Source of the DNA: Coenobita brevimanus
Lineage: Eukaryota > Arthropoda > Malacostraca > Decapoda > Coenobitidae
DNA: 64,000 bases
Reading direction: 5' to 3'
Assembly (NCBI GenBank): GCA_032717465.1
Contig: CM064713.1
Coordinates: 7,487,001-7,551,000 of the forward strand
Made by a program: the position numbers and the translations under genes. The notes under the pieces are model-generated. The model was not told the DNA's origin and did no database searches. It saw nothing but the letters and a program-made list of their open reading frames with translations. Positions 22,340 to 33,231 of the stretch are shown in pieces (the first letter of the stretch is position 1; each line of letters begins with the position of its first letter).

Positions 22340-22520
22340 GGTCGGGGCACCAAAATATGAAAAATATTTCAAGGTTCTGGTAAACAAATCGGGGCTCCTC
22401 ACTCGGGGCACCAAAATGTGAAAAATATTTAATGTATACAAGTCAGTATCCTCAGCCGGGGCACCAAAATGTGAAAAATATTTATACAAGTCGGTATCCT
22501 CAGCCAAGGCACCACAATCT
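22340..22520 (-). repeat. Tandem LTR-end / primer-binding-site-like units
   Basis: On the minus strand the block TTTTGGTGCCCCG followed by an ATTTTTCACA-like end recurs about every 50-62 bp, four times from about 22520 to 22340. It spans the inner edge of the 5' LTR (22417) and the presumed primer-binding site. The outer two copies are also present in the 3' LTR (9017-9125). Confidence 0.7.
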
Positions 22521-22719
22521 CAGAAATTTCTAGTATTTTCTGATAAACAACTCGTAGGTCGTTACTCGCCCCTAAAGTTGTCCTTAAGTAAATTCAAACA
22601 AGTCTCATAGGGTTAGGTGAACCGTAACTTAACCTTAACTCACCTACAGTAACTAATTCTCTTCTATCTCTTAGCTAATCCCCCCTTGAATTGGCCAATT
22701 CGTAATGGTTACTTAGCTA

Positions 22720-23272
22720 TGGTAGGACAAATCTAAACTTGCGGCTAAGGTGGGGCACAACCCTCTGCACAGTGGTGCTATGTTTCCCAAACTCACGATG
22801 TGAAACGGCTGTTATATATGTAAAAGGCACCACAAATACGATAAACACATATGAATACAATGGTAACGTGTGTATTATAATATATGAAAGAACAGTAAAC
22901 TTATTATGCATGAAATATTTATACGGCAATACAGAAACGTGGCATAAATATTTTAAAGTGTTGCTAAAAAAAAGTAGTCACTTTTATTGGCTTTTACCGT
23001 ATTTCTCAGGTAGGTAATAATGTCACAATTGTGATTATAAGTTAATGTGCAGGAATATAAGTAAAAATATGCTAATTTCTTAGTAAAAGAAAAACATAAT
23101 ACATTAAACCCTCGTGAGCGGCAACACTCACACAGACCCAGACTAATCCGAAAGCCTCCTCGTGTCACTTTACTGTGTCCTTACCTCCTGGGAGGTGTGA
23201 AAATAAAGTCAAATTAACAATATGTACAATATAATGTTAAAGAAAATAACCAAAATGTATCCTAAAACACCA

Positions 23273-23334
<62 letters not shown>

Positions 23335-23672
23335 GGGGGAAGAAGGCAGGCCAGAGGAGGTGTTGAGGGATGGAGGAAGGGAGGGAAGGAAGGAGGGAGA
23401 CAGTGATTGAATGAAAAATCATGGCGCTGCACCAGCGAGGTCATCTGGCGACATATGCAAAACAATAATAAATATTTTTAAATATAATTAGATATAATAA
23501 AAAAAATGAAAGTCACTCATAAAAGAAACAAAATTCCCCAGGGTGACGCACAGCTCCCCCAGGAGAGAAAGAGAGAGAGAGGGGGGGGGGTGGCATCAAG
23601 CTATGGAAAAGTGGCAACACTATACAGAGCTTCGTGCCCCACCCTAGCCGCAAGTTTAGATTTGTCCTATTA
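22720..23672. mobile_element. 953-bp MITE with TA target duplication
   Basis: Long terminal inverted repeats: the left end has TAGGACAAATCTAAACTTGC and the right end carries its complement, with about 37 of 40 bp paired, extending through GGCTAAGGTGGGGCAC. It is flanked by TA (22718-22719 and 23673-23674); the empty site is present at 9320-9324 of the other LTR (CTAGTGAAG). No transposase is seen. The TA duplication suggests mobilisation by a Tc1/mariner-type enzyme. A (GA)n tract sits at 23277-23331. Confidence 0.85.
23277..23331. repeat. (GA)n microsatellite
   Basis: About 27 uninterrupted GA units lie inside the MITE. Confidence 0.97.
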
Positions 23673-24190
23673 TAGTGAAGAGGAAGTGTCGGACAACTGA
23701 TGACGATGAGGCTGCTTTTCTGAAGTTGCTTGAGCAATCAAGCATCCTTAAGGTGCGTATGTACAACGTGCGAGCTTGACTATGTCTACGAGCAAAGTGC
23801 ACGAACGTGGCAGCCCCAGTTCCTCATAGAATCGTAGGGGTGCCAACTATTAATAAATTATAGTACTAAATACAGTTTGATTACATCATGATATATACAG
23901 GGTGAATCTAACAAATTAATCTTAGTTTAATTAAACTAAAGTTAAACCAAATATTCCCTTTATGTTAATATCTTAAATCCACATCTGCCTTACACGAAGA
24001 CCTTTTCATCCTCGCCACGTCATCTAACATGCAGACGCAGTTTAGGTCAGTGGAAAATTCCATATAATTACATGTATTTACAATACAGTAGTTGTCCACG
24101 AGGGTTAAACGCAGTAGCATTTACTTTATCAATAACAAGAATTATTAAAGAGAACGTAATTTCTGGGTTATAAAAACCATTTGAACAATT

Positions 24191-25216
24191 CCGACTGTCA
24201 CTAACTCAAGAGTTGCCACTGATCGCCAGCTAGTTCAAGATAGAAGTCGGGCTACTCATGCAGAGACCACAGAAGTCGCATATCTTTAAAAATCTCTCCC
24301 GTGATAGTTATTGATATACCGTACGTAAGCTCTTCATGATATTATTCTTTAGTTGTTATACTAATTTCCTAGATATGCTTTAATGCAATAAATGCAGGAA
24401 AACGTTACTATAGAAGCCGTGAAAGCACACCGGGTGTGACAGCATTCATCACATATTTACAAGTCTCTAGCTGCACCTTTTGTTTGAAACCCATATAATT
24501 TAGTTTTCTAATAGAACAATGCTTTATCTCCAAAATGCTGAAGAAAATCTGCACAGTTTTTCATATGAAAATCGTACAATGTTTAAAGCCGAAATCGTGC
24601 AGAGACGAGACTGCTGGCCGAAATCGGACGATGCCGAGGGCTCCAAAATACCATACAAAAAGTCAACGCAACACACCGGTGGTGTACCCTGAACAGGGTA
24701 TTCCTCTAGACTTCAGGAAAAACTTCAGTCTAGGCACTGTCCATTTTTCTATGCAACGGTTTTCCATGATCTTTGTACAGCAGTTCCACCGGGACAGCAG
24801 ACACACGTGAGTTTGTTATTGTTTGTGATTGTAACGTACGATCTTCAACCGTGTCGAGCTAATAATTCTTAATGAAGAATCGTTATATGTTTCTCAGAAC
24901 ACTATTTATTTTTGTTTTGATTGACAAATACATGAAATGGATGTAAAATAAAGCTCATCGATATTTAAGGAAGGAAAGAATAGTAACTGTACCAAAACCG
25001 AGATGGTAGACTTAGGCCATCAGTTTTTTATTCTATTTGATTATATTACAACCTCTCTTCCCTGTAGCAGTTAAATAATGTTGTTATAATTTCTCCCTTC
25101 CTTTTAGTGACACAGAGGGCACACAAAATGAACGGGGTTTAGTTGACCGACTTTGATGTCGAAAATTAAATAATCTGGTGAAGAGTGGCAGTTTTTCCTC
25201 GGTTAGTGACATCGGG
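24191..25216. mobile_element. 1,026-bp DNA element with AATT duplication
   Basis: Bounded by AATT (24187-24190, 25217-25220), with the empty site AACAATTGACAACGG in the other LTR. The ends pair imperfectly: CCGACTGTCACTAAC against CCCGATGTCACTAAC read on the minus strand. The longest ORF (24535-24810, 91 aa) resembles nothing I recognise. It is non-autonomous and the superfamily is not assignable from a 4-bp duplication alone. Confidence 0.75.
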
Positions 25217-25314
25217 AATTGACAACGGTCTCTAGTTTTCCTCTGTTTCAAACCAGGGACGACTCCTATAAGAAGTAGAGAGCACAACTGCTCTGGGGGA
25301 AAATATTTCCCACA

Positions 25315-26004
25315 CCTGGAATGATTATTGCTTCTATGGCTGAAAGCCATCTGGGTGTGCCTTGCGTATTACAGAGGTTCTTCTCTTGGGCATGGAAATA
25401 TACATTCCTTTCTCATATCCTTTCACTAATGCAAAAAATTGGTTTAATCACGCATCCTCTAATGCTGTCAACAACAAGGAGAAGGCCTACAAAAGGTACC
25501 AGAGCTAACTCACCCCAGAATCTCATCTTTTTATGTTTCTGCCCGGAATCGTGCTAAGTCTGTTCTTCGCTCTGCTAAAAATAATTTCATCTGTACTAAA
25601 TGTTCTCAACTCTCTAACTCGAATTCTTCCCACTCCTTCTGGCACCTTCCCAAAAACTTTCCTAATAACTTTACCTCATTATCCTTCCCTCCTCTTTTCC
25701 ACTCTGATGGCTCTACAGCTATTTCTTCTACTGATAAACCTGATCTCCTCATTCAGACTTTCTCCTCCAGTTCCACCGTAGACGATTCTAATGTTGTCCC
25801 TTCATCACTTTCCCCTTATGACTTCCTCATAGTTGACATTAAAATTTCTTCAATCGATGTAGTTTCTGCCATCAATGGCCCCAATACTAACAATGCATAT
25901 GGTCCTAATAGGGTCCCTCCTGTTGTTCTCAAGAACTGTGCGTTTGGTCTTACACACTGCTTAGGTAAACTCTTTCGCCTTTGTCAATCATCTTGTACCT
26001 TAAG
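25315..26004 (+). mobile_element. LINE C copy 2, 3' continuation (RT fragment)
   Basis: It resumes exactly at the CCTGG duplication and matches 3055-3740 of LINE C copy 1: GGAATGATTATTGCTTC, then coding for KNYCFRLSTP-like degraded RT N-terminal sequence and FWHLPKNFPNNF. It stops within TCTTGTACCTT, where copy 1 continues with TTCCTTCTAGC. The rest of the element is absent. Confidence 0.8.

Positions 26005-26528
<524 letters not shown>

Positions 26529-26610
<82 letters not shown>
26529..26610. repeat. (TA)n microsatellite
   Basis: TA units with one GATA interruption lie between LINE D and the G6 LTR. Confidence 0.96.
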
Positions 26611-26614
<4 letters not shown>

Positions 26615-27494
26615 ATGAAGGGGGATTTACCAGTTAGGTAGTCTCGTACCTTCGAGACGTTTCTGGTACTGTAAGTTCCGGTACAAGTTATCAGGGTTGC
26701 CAGTATGTCTGCTGTTTGTGAGCTTAGTTATTTCGTAAGTTATGCATCAGTTTTTGTGCTCTTTTTCTTTATAATGTTTGATTTAAGTGATTGCTTGTTA
26801 ACTTATGTAGTTTAAGTTCGTATGGTAAATGATTTAGAGTGTTATGTAATGTAAGACAACACTGGCATGTTTTGGGCCGTTCCCGAGTTGGCAACTTGTC
26901 CGTCGAGAGTAAACCCGAAGTTTCGAGAGTAATGCAAGCTTATATAAGATGGGGTAGAGATTATTACAAGTTTAGTCGGGTGTCAGTCAGTTTGAGTGAA
27001 GTGCAGTCGGTTTTGGTGCAGTGTCAGTGTCAGTGAAGATCGTATACTTTTGGTTCTTGTGAAAACAGTGGCAAACAGTGACGGGTTATTCAAGTTTGTA
27101 TATCATTGGAACTTGAGAAAACAGTGAAGTGTCAAGCATTAAGTGTAATTACTGTCAGTGAAGATTATTTTCGGTACTTGTGTAATAAGTGAAGTGTTAG
27201 CAAGCATTAAGTGTACTAACTGTGAAGTGTTGTCAGGCATTAAGTGTAATTGCAATTAGTAAAGGGTGTATAGCTCCATTGCTTATGAGAACAGTGAAGT
27301 GGAAAGCATTAAATGGAATTACTTGGAAAATAAAGACGTTGAACTTTAAGGAGCCAGCGTTTATTTTCGCCTCAGCTGATCTTGTGTACAGCACACCTAA
27401 AGGCTGACCATAGGAAGAACAACTCACTGGGCAACGTCCTTCCTGTACTGTACTACTGCTGCTGGAGCCTGTGGCAGTGTGGAGAAGGGGAAGT

Positions 27495-27498
<4 letters not shown>
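26611..27498 (+). mobile_element. Solo LTR G6
   Basis: TGTTATG...AGTAACA termini (inverted TGTTA/TAACA), about 888 bp, are flanked on both sides by (TA)n. A TATA-like box (TTATATAAG, about 26939-26947) and an AATAAA signal (about 27329) lie in the order expected for U3-R-U5 on the + strand. The region 27060-27260 repeats GTGAAGTGT..., GCATTAAGTGTAATT-like units about three times. No coding potential. The family of the parent is unknown. Confidence 0.65.
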
Positions 27499-27551
<53 letters not shown>

Positions 27552-27555
27552 TATT
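27499..27555. repeat. (TA)n microsatellite
   Basis: TA units with one CA interruption between solo LTRs G6 and G5. Confidence 0.96.
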
Positions 27556-29374
27556 TAAATACCCACCCCATGGAGGAGCCACAGAAGGGGTGGCGCAACA
27601 CCCATCCCATGGAGTAACCACAGGGAGGTATTCAGAGTGCGTAGAGGGCCCGGGCCAGACGGTCTTATGTCCTTCGCCACCATGCGCCCTTCTTCCTCTC
27701 AAGCAGACCCAACGAGAGGTACTGCTGCATTACCCTCTGATGGGGATAGCACTCGCCAGAATCGGGGTGGGACTTGCCCATCGACAGTCCCAGGTAGGCC
27801 CTCGGACTCAGTGTCCACCGGACCTGCCTTCACAAGAAGGAGAGCTGTCACCAACGCTCGCTGTCCTACTATACCACATGGGAGCAGCGGCACAGTAGTA
27901 TCCATCGGATCTACTGTAGGGGAAGTGTCCACAGGATCTCCTTCTGCCACCCACCTCCAGAAGCAGACGTCTCAGACCGTCACTCCGACGACCTTTGTCT
28001 GTGATCCCCAGAAGGGCGGCGGGCCCCGTGGTAGTATCCACTGGATCTACCACCGGGGCAGAGACCATCATTCATCCCCTAGATGCACTTTTCCCCTACA
28101 GCAGGAGGGCGACAGAGTCCACCAGGCCTGCCGAAGAAGCCAGAAGGCCCGCCAGGCCTTCTCTTCCTTATGTCCCCAGGAGGAGTGGTCCCCTGGCATC
28201 GTCCCCAGGACCTGTCAGCCCGAAGGAGTATCCACCTGATCTCCCTCAACCACTACCCTGGAAGGGAGCTGGGGTAGCATCCCCTGGACCTACCAGGCAG
28301 AAGGAGTGTCCTTTGGACCTCTTTCCTCTGCCCTGGAGTGGAGATTCGGCAGGGACCGTCAGGCCTGCCAGGCTGAGGGACAGACCATCGGTCGTCCCTC
28401 CTCCACTACCCCGGAGGCTCCCTACGAGGGAGCCGTCCCTTGCTTGGTCCACTCCTCCTGTGGCCGAGCAAGACACCCCTCCTGCTCCCCCTCCTTTATA
28501 AAGGGCGGAGACTGCTCCCCAACAGGGCCCCCGTCGGAGAGTACCTGGGATGGATGCACCTCGAGGCTAGGTGTCCTGTCCCTGCAGCCCAACCTCTGGC
28601 ACCCCCAGCAGCTGATGGACTCCCCCAGGGTAAGCGGCCACAGTCAACCCCTGATGACCTTCACCTCCTGGCGAGACCACAGCCCTAGGACAACAAAGGG
28701 TGCCCTGCAGCTGACCCCAGGCCCGGACAAGCCTGGACCCGTCCCCAGGACTCCCACTACAACTAAGGGCAGGTGTCGTGCTGTGCGCCTCTTAGCCTTG
28801 TTCGGCCCCAGACCAGAGGGTCATCACACCCCCAGGGCCCCCACCGCCGCCCATCACGCCACCCTCCAGCTCAACCCGGTCCCCTGATCACGCTGTACAA
28901 GACCTGAACTGGGAATGCATTCCAGAGAGCCTTTCTCCCACACCAAGCCGTCACCTGCAGCTACCTGTACCATAGTCTTGGGCGCACTCCTAGCACCCTC
29001 CGGTGACCCAGCCTATGCTGTGAAATACTCCTCCGACGATTCCCAGTGTTACAGAGCCTGTGTGAACCTCCCCCCCCCCCTCGTCCAGAGTGTCGTGTCA
29101 ATCCGTGCCCTAATTCATACTAGACCTTCGTGTTGTGTTCCCTTGTGTGCAGCTCCACCCCCTTCTGTGTGACTCTCCACCCCGTAGATAATACCCACAC
29201 CCCCTGTTTAATGTCCGTGGCCCCTCCATGTGGCACCGCGACCCCTGTGTTATACAAGTGGTGATATACAGTGTCTTAGTCCTGTGGAATATCCGTCTCC
29301 TTGATATATATATGTCTATGTAAAAGACTCATGCCTGGATCTGAGCCCAAGAAGTTAGGTGCAGAATACGTTGC

Positions 29375-29380
<6 letters not shown>
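27556..29380 (+). mobile_element. Solo LTR G5 (gypsy, + orientation)
   Basis: The start TAAATACCCACC corresponds to the minus-strand LTR starts of G1-G4 (TAAAATGCC, TGAAATACC). The end GCAGAATACGTTGCATAA resembles the G4 LTR end CAGAATGCGCTGCATAACA. It is about 1.8 kb and flanked by (TA)n on both sides. The + strand frame at 28306-28887 carries RLLALFGPRPEGHHT, the conserved ORF3 C-terminal motif. No internal domain or second LTR is adjacent, so it is a solo LTR left by recombination. Confidence 0.72.

Positions 29381-29430
<50 letters not shown>
29378..29430. repeat. (TA)n microsatellite
   Basis: About 24 TA units between G5 and G3. The last bases, ATTTA (29426-29430), may be the G3 target duplication. 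Confidence 0.95.
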
Positions 29431-29431
<1 letters not shown>

Positions 29432-31449
29432 GTTACGCTGGGCATTTTTAGGTCGGCTTCCCATCCTAAGAATGCCTAGGGTGCAGCTGGGATCCCTTTC
29501 TAGACCGGAGCTTAGACCCAGTATGAGAGGAACAGGGCATAAAAACACAGGGCAACAACCTTACACGTATGTTGACAAACTCTTTGCTATAGACAGTTTA
29601 GACAATATGCTAAACAAAGTTAATGCATAGGCTGGCAGGGGGGTTTCGAGTATCACGCAGGATACTAGATAGACAGGAGTCTTAGTCTGGGTAAGGAGGC
29701 AATACACAACTTTCACAGTCCTTGCACAGGAGGCTCGTTCCCAGTGAGAAGGAAAGATATAGGTTTTACTGTGCACGAGGTAGTTCAAGAATTTTTACTC
29801 TAACACTGACTCTGGTTCCTGTTTCACGATAGTTATATAATATTGTCACTGATTTCTATTTCTTGGTTTACACAGGGTGGATGTGCACTGTCACAGAGTT
29901 ATGATAATGACACTGAGCTTTGCCTCTCGTCTTGCACAAAATGGATATGTACTGTCTCGAGTGTCTTTCCTCACTTTAATGGATTTCACTGTTCACTTGC
30001 ACTACACAGTCTTTGCCTCTCACTCACAGTCTGTGGGAGCCATGTATCACAGTCTCTGTTATATATGTAATGTCACTGATTGGGCAAAGGGGAAGGGGGA
30101 AGGCCTGTGGACTCACAGTCGTCGGCCTGGGGTATGCGGAGTCCCTTCATCCTGCGGCCATGGGGCTACTTGAAGGGGCATCGTCTCTCATCGAGAGTTT
30201 GGGCTGGGCGTGGTGAAGGGCCCCTCACTGTCGGAGCTGGGAACTGGGGTCTGGCCCTTAGGACTAGGGCCGAACAGGTCTTGGAGGTACTCCCTCAGGG
30301 GCCTGGTGGAGGAATCGCCTTTGTCGAGGAGGAGAGAGATCTCGCCCCAGGGGTCCTGGGGGTGCCCTCAGAGGTTCATCAGCTACAGTCTCCTTCCTGT
30401 GGCATTGCCATCAGGTTGGGGCTGCGGCATCACTCTTGACTGGAGTCCATCAGGTGGGGGTCCTCCTCGGGGGCTGACTGGATGGAGAATAGCCCTGGGG
30501 ATAAAACCGGGCCTCTCCACCAGTCCTCAGGACAGAGGTCCTCCCCCTGGAGGTTGCCTCGGTCTGGGTGGATAAAGGAATGGCCTGCGCTCCCACCAGC
30601 AGGCAGGGCTGATCACAGGTCACCCTCAAGCTGCGGAGCCACAGGGGACGAGGGACTTTGGTGTCCCTTCCTGCCGCGGCTACTGGCCATTGCTGGGTTC
30701 CCTTGGGCAACAGATGAAGGGTGGCTACATGCCATCCCTTCGCTGTTGGTGAGGCTTCCGGCCGTCACTGGGGTCCCACTCCCTGACGGGAACGCAAATG
30801 AAGCGTGGCTACAGGTCATCGCTTGCCTGTCGGTGCAGCTGCAGATCGTTGCCAAAGTCCCATGTGGAGGGTGACGTGTAGACGAGGAGCAGCTACAGGC
30901 CGTCTCCTGCCACTGGCACAGCTACAGGCCATTGCCGGTGTCGTGCCCTCCAAGGCAACAGCAGAAGGAGAGGGGGCGTACCTTTCTGTCCCCTCATGCG
31001 GCTTCAGGCCGTCACGGGTTCTGCAGGGAGTGTAGGCAGCACCTGACACTGTGGCTATAGGCTGTCTCCTCTTTGGCAGCCCGGCTGCAGGCCATGGCCT
31101 TTTTGGTGTGCAGCTGTTGGCAATCACAGGGGCCCGGCTACAGGCCATCTCCTTGTTTTCAGAGTGGCTATAGGCCGTTTCTTGTTTTGCCCAACTTCTA
31201 GCCGTTGCTGGGGTGCTGCTTGGAGATGAAGGTTCAGCTCCACCCCGATCTGGGCGAGGGCTAGCTCACACGAAAGGTAGTGCACTCGAACTGGGGTGGT
31301 CTCATCGGGCACACTCCAGGGAATGTGGGCACGCGGTCCAGGTGAACTTATGTCCATACTGACCGGACATGTTGCATGCACCATCTACTCTTCTGTAGTC
31401 TCCTTCTGGGGATGTGGTGGCAGCCTGAGTTGCCACAGCTGGTATTTCA
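29431..31449 (-). repeat. G3 3' LTR
   Basis: Runs from TGTTACGCTG to GGTATTTCA (2,019 bp). The LFGPSPKG motif of ORF3 is encoded at about 30250-30290. A coding minisatellite based on GCTACAGGCC occupies about 30700-31200. Confidence 0.85.
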
Positions 31450-31712
31450 CCAGCGTCATCAGGGACAAAGTCACATCTCCATGGCTGGAGGTAGTAGGTC
31501 TCTGTGGTTCTGGTGACATGGGCCAGCATCAGGTGTTGCAGGAGGATGTTCCATTGCGTTGTTGCCAGGTTTTCATCGAGGTGAGGGTTGCAGGTGAGGA
31601 AAAGAGTGGAGGTCTCGGGGGCTGTGTGGTGGAGTTGGAGGACGTGATGAGGGCCACAGATGCAGTGCTTCCTACTGAGGGTTGGTGCCCAGGTGGCACG
31701 TCGTATTCTCAT
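31302..31712 (-). pseudogene. G3 ORF3, N-terminal part
   Basis: The 136-codon frame starts MRIRRATWAPTL, includes TQWNILLQHLMLAHVTRTTE and YYLQPWRCDFVPDDAGEIP, and crosses the polypurine tract into the LTR before a stop. It aligns with ORF3 of G1, G2 and G4 across its N-terminal ~85 residues. The matching C-terminus (EYLQDLFGPSPKGQTP) is in another frame about 1 kb further into the LTR, so the copy is frameshifted. Confidence 0.6.
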
Positions 31713-31729
31713 GGTGGGAGATGTTTATT

Positions 31730-33062
31730 CCTGTACGGGATCAAGTTGAATGCTGGACCCTGAGGAGGCGGCAGTGGTTTTATGCTGGGGCAAAGCGCCA
31801 TTGTATTCCCTCGGGATAGGGGTGGGTGAGATTTGGGCTTGATGTATCATGACTGTAAAAACGGTTGGGAGTGTGAATAGAAGGGGAGGTTTTGCTCCTG
31901 AGGTGGAGGTGAGGTGGGTGGGGTGGGGGAGGGGTTGGTGGTGTATCTTGCAGGAGGGTGTGAAAGGCAGCCAGAGCAAGTGATGGTGGTTTTCAGGGTG
32001 AGCATGGGCATTGAGGTGGGCGTGCAGCCTCGTAGCACTCTGGTTGTGTGGTGTTGGAGGGGGTGGGCTGGGGTGAAGGTGTCTGTGGTGGGGGCCTGTG
32101 GGTGGGGATGATGAGTGTAGATGAGGCAACAGAGGGAGCGGGAGAGGACGGCATGCGGGCGCGTGAGGGCATCTTGGTTCTGGGAGGTGGTGGCTGGGCG
32201 GCAGGTGATGCGACATTGGGTGTGGGAGGTGAGGGGTGGTGGTGGTGGGGGGTGAGGGGTGGGTCGGGAATTTGCGGCGTTGGTGAGGCTGTAGGTGAGG
32301 TGATATGCTGCGTGATGGGTGAAGGGGTTGGGGGTGAGGGAGAGGGGGAGGAAGGGAGGGAGGATGAGGGCGAGATGTAGCAATTGTAGGAGTCAGGAGG
32401 AGGGTCGGGGGCTGTGGCTGGAGGTCGGGAGGGGCGGGGGACAAGCGGGGCAGGGGTAGGGGAGGTGGTGGCATGGAAGGGGCATACATGGCGATTCCTG
32501 TAGGTGTGGGAAGTGTTACTGTAATCCACTGTTACTTGGTAGAGGTTAGGGATGTGGGTGATGGTGTATGGGCCCATGAAGCAGGGGTAGAGTTTGTGTG
32601 GAACAGGGAGTTTTGCTATCATCACAGAATCGCCCAGCTTGTAGGGGTTGGTGACGGCATTTAGTTGGAGGTCGGGGCCATTTTGCAGGTGGTGGAATCG
32701 CCTCTTGAGGTGGTGTAGAGGGTCAAACGTGGAGGGCGGCTGTGGGTGTTGGTGTAGGGGCAGGAGGAGAGGCGCCTCTCTAAACACACGTTCGTGGGGC
32801 GATATACCGACCTCCCGGAGGCAGGAGTTCTTTCCCCACTGGACAATTTTAACGTGTGCTGGTCAGTCCTCGTTTTTAGCTTCCTCGATCCGGGTGCATA
32901 CTTGATTCATGAGGGTTCAGTGGCTGCGTACACAGACGGTGTTTCCCTGTGGCCAGTATGGGGAAGAGTGGGAGATGTGATGCCTGAACAGATTTGCTAG
33001 TTCTCGCCATATACCGCCGGTGAATTCTGGGGCGTTGTCAGAGTGTAGGGCTAGGGGACTTC
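31730..33062 (-). pseudogene. G3 integrase C-terminal part and proline-rich tail
   Basis: From the X insertion point the minus strand continues LALHSDNAPEFTGGIW-like integrase core (the second catalytic Asp in HSDNAPEF), then MFREAPLLLPLHQHPQPP, LPVPHKLYPCFMGPYTITHI and a Pro/Ser/His tail ending near SGCLSHPPARYTT. Stops and frame changes are frequent. Confidence 0.75.
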
Positions 33063-33231
33063 TGTCACAAAAAGGACTTTGTAGTTCCTTTGTAGAGATG
33101 TTTTATATATTAGATATATATATATATTAGACTTGTGGACGAGCGGTTGTTATACGTGAGTAGCTTTGTAAGTAGATGATCTTCGTTCCCATTTGTCACG
33201 CAATGACAGGAGAGGTAAAGAATAGTATGGG

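Larger units (their letters stand above)
9017..25314 (-). mobile_element. BEL/Pao LTR retrotransposon with nested insertions
   Basis: A complete insertion: TGTG...CACA ends, two LTRs, and the 5-bp target duplication CCTGG (9012-9016 and 25315-25319) inside LINE C copy 2. Read on the minus strand the order is 5' LTR, SGNH-like domain, gag (DUF1759-like), two zinc-knuckle clusters, DTGA protease, reverse transcriptase, RNase H, integrase and a DUF5641-like tail, then the 3' LTR. This gag-protease-RT-RH-IN order with a Cys/His-rich linker is diagnostic of BEL/Pao. Frames are broken by several stops and indels, so the copy is dead. Later insertions inside it are G1 (11504-16759), solo LTR X(i) with LINE A copy 2 (18946-20309), a TA-MITE (22720-23672) and a 1,026-bp DNA element (24191-25216). 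Confidence 0.93.
22417..25314 (-). repeat. BEL/Pao 5' LTR with two DNA elements inside
   Basis: It matches 9017-9938 after removal of 22720-23672 plus one TA and 24191-25216 plus one AATT, leaving about 913 bp. It ends ...AATATTTCCCACA at 25314, next to the CCTGG duplication. Confidence 0.92.

Noticed and set aside
24535..24810. A transposase ORF in the 1,026-bp element
   Set aside because: Only 91 codons, no DDE-type or zinc motifs, and no similarity recognised.
33063..33231. X left LTR sequence as the 5' UTR of LINE B or LINE A
   Set aside because: The same sequence appears without a LINE at 51531-52148, and it continues on the far side of both LINEs at 19881 and 36167, so the LINEs are insertions into it.
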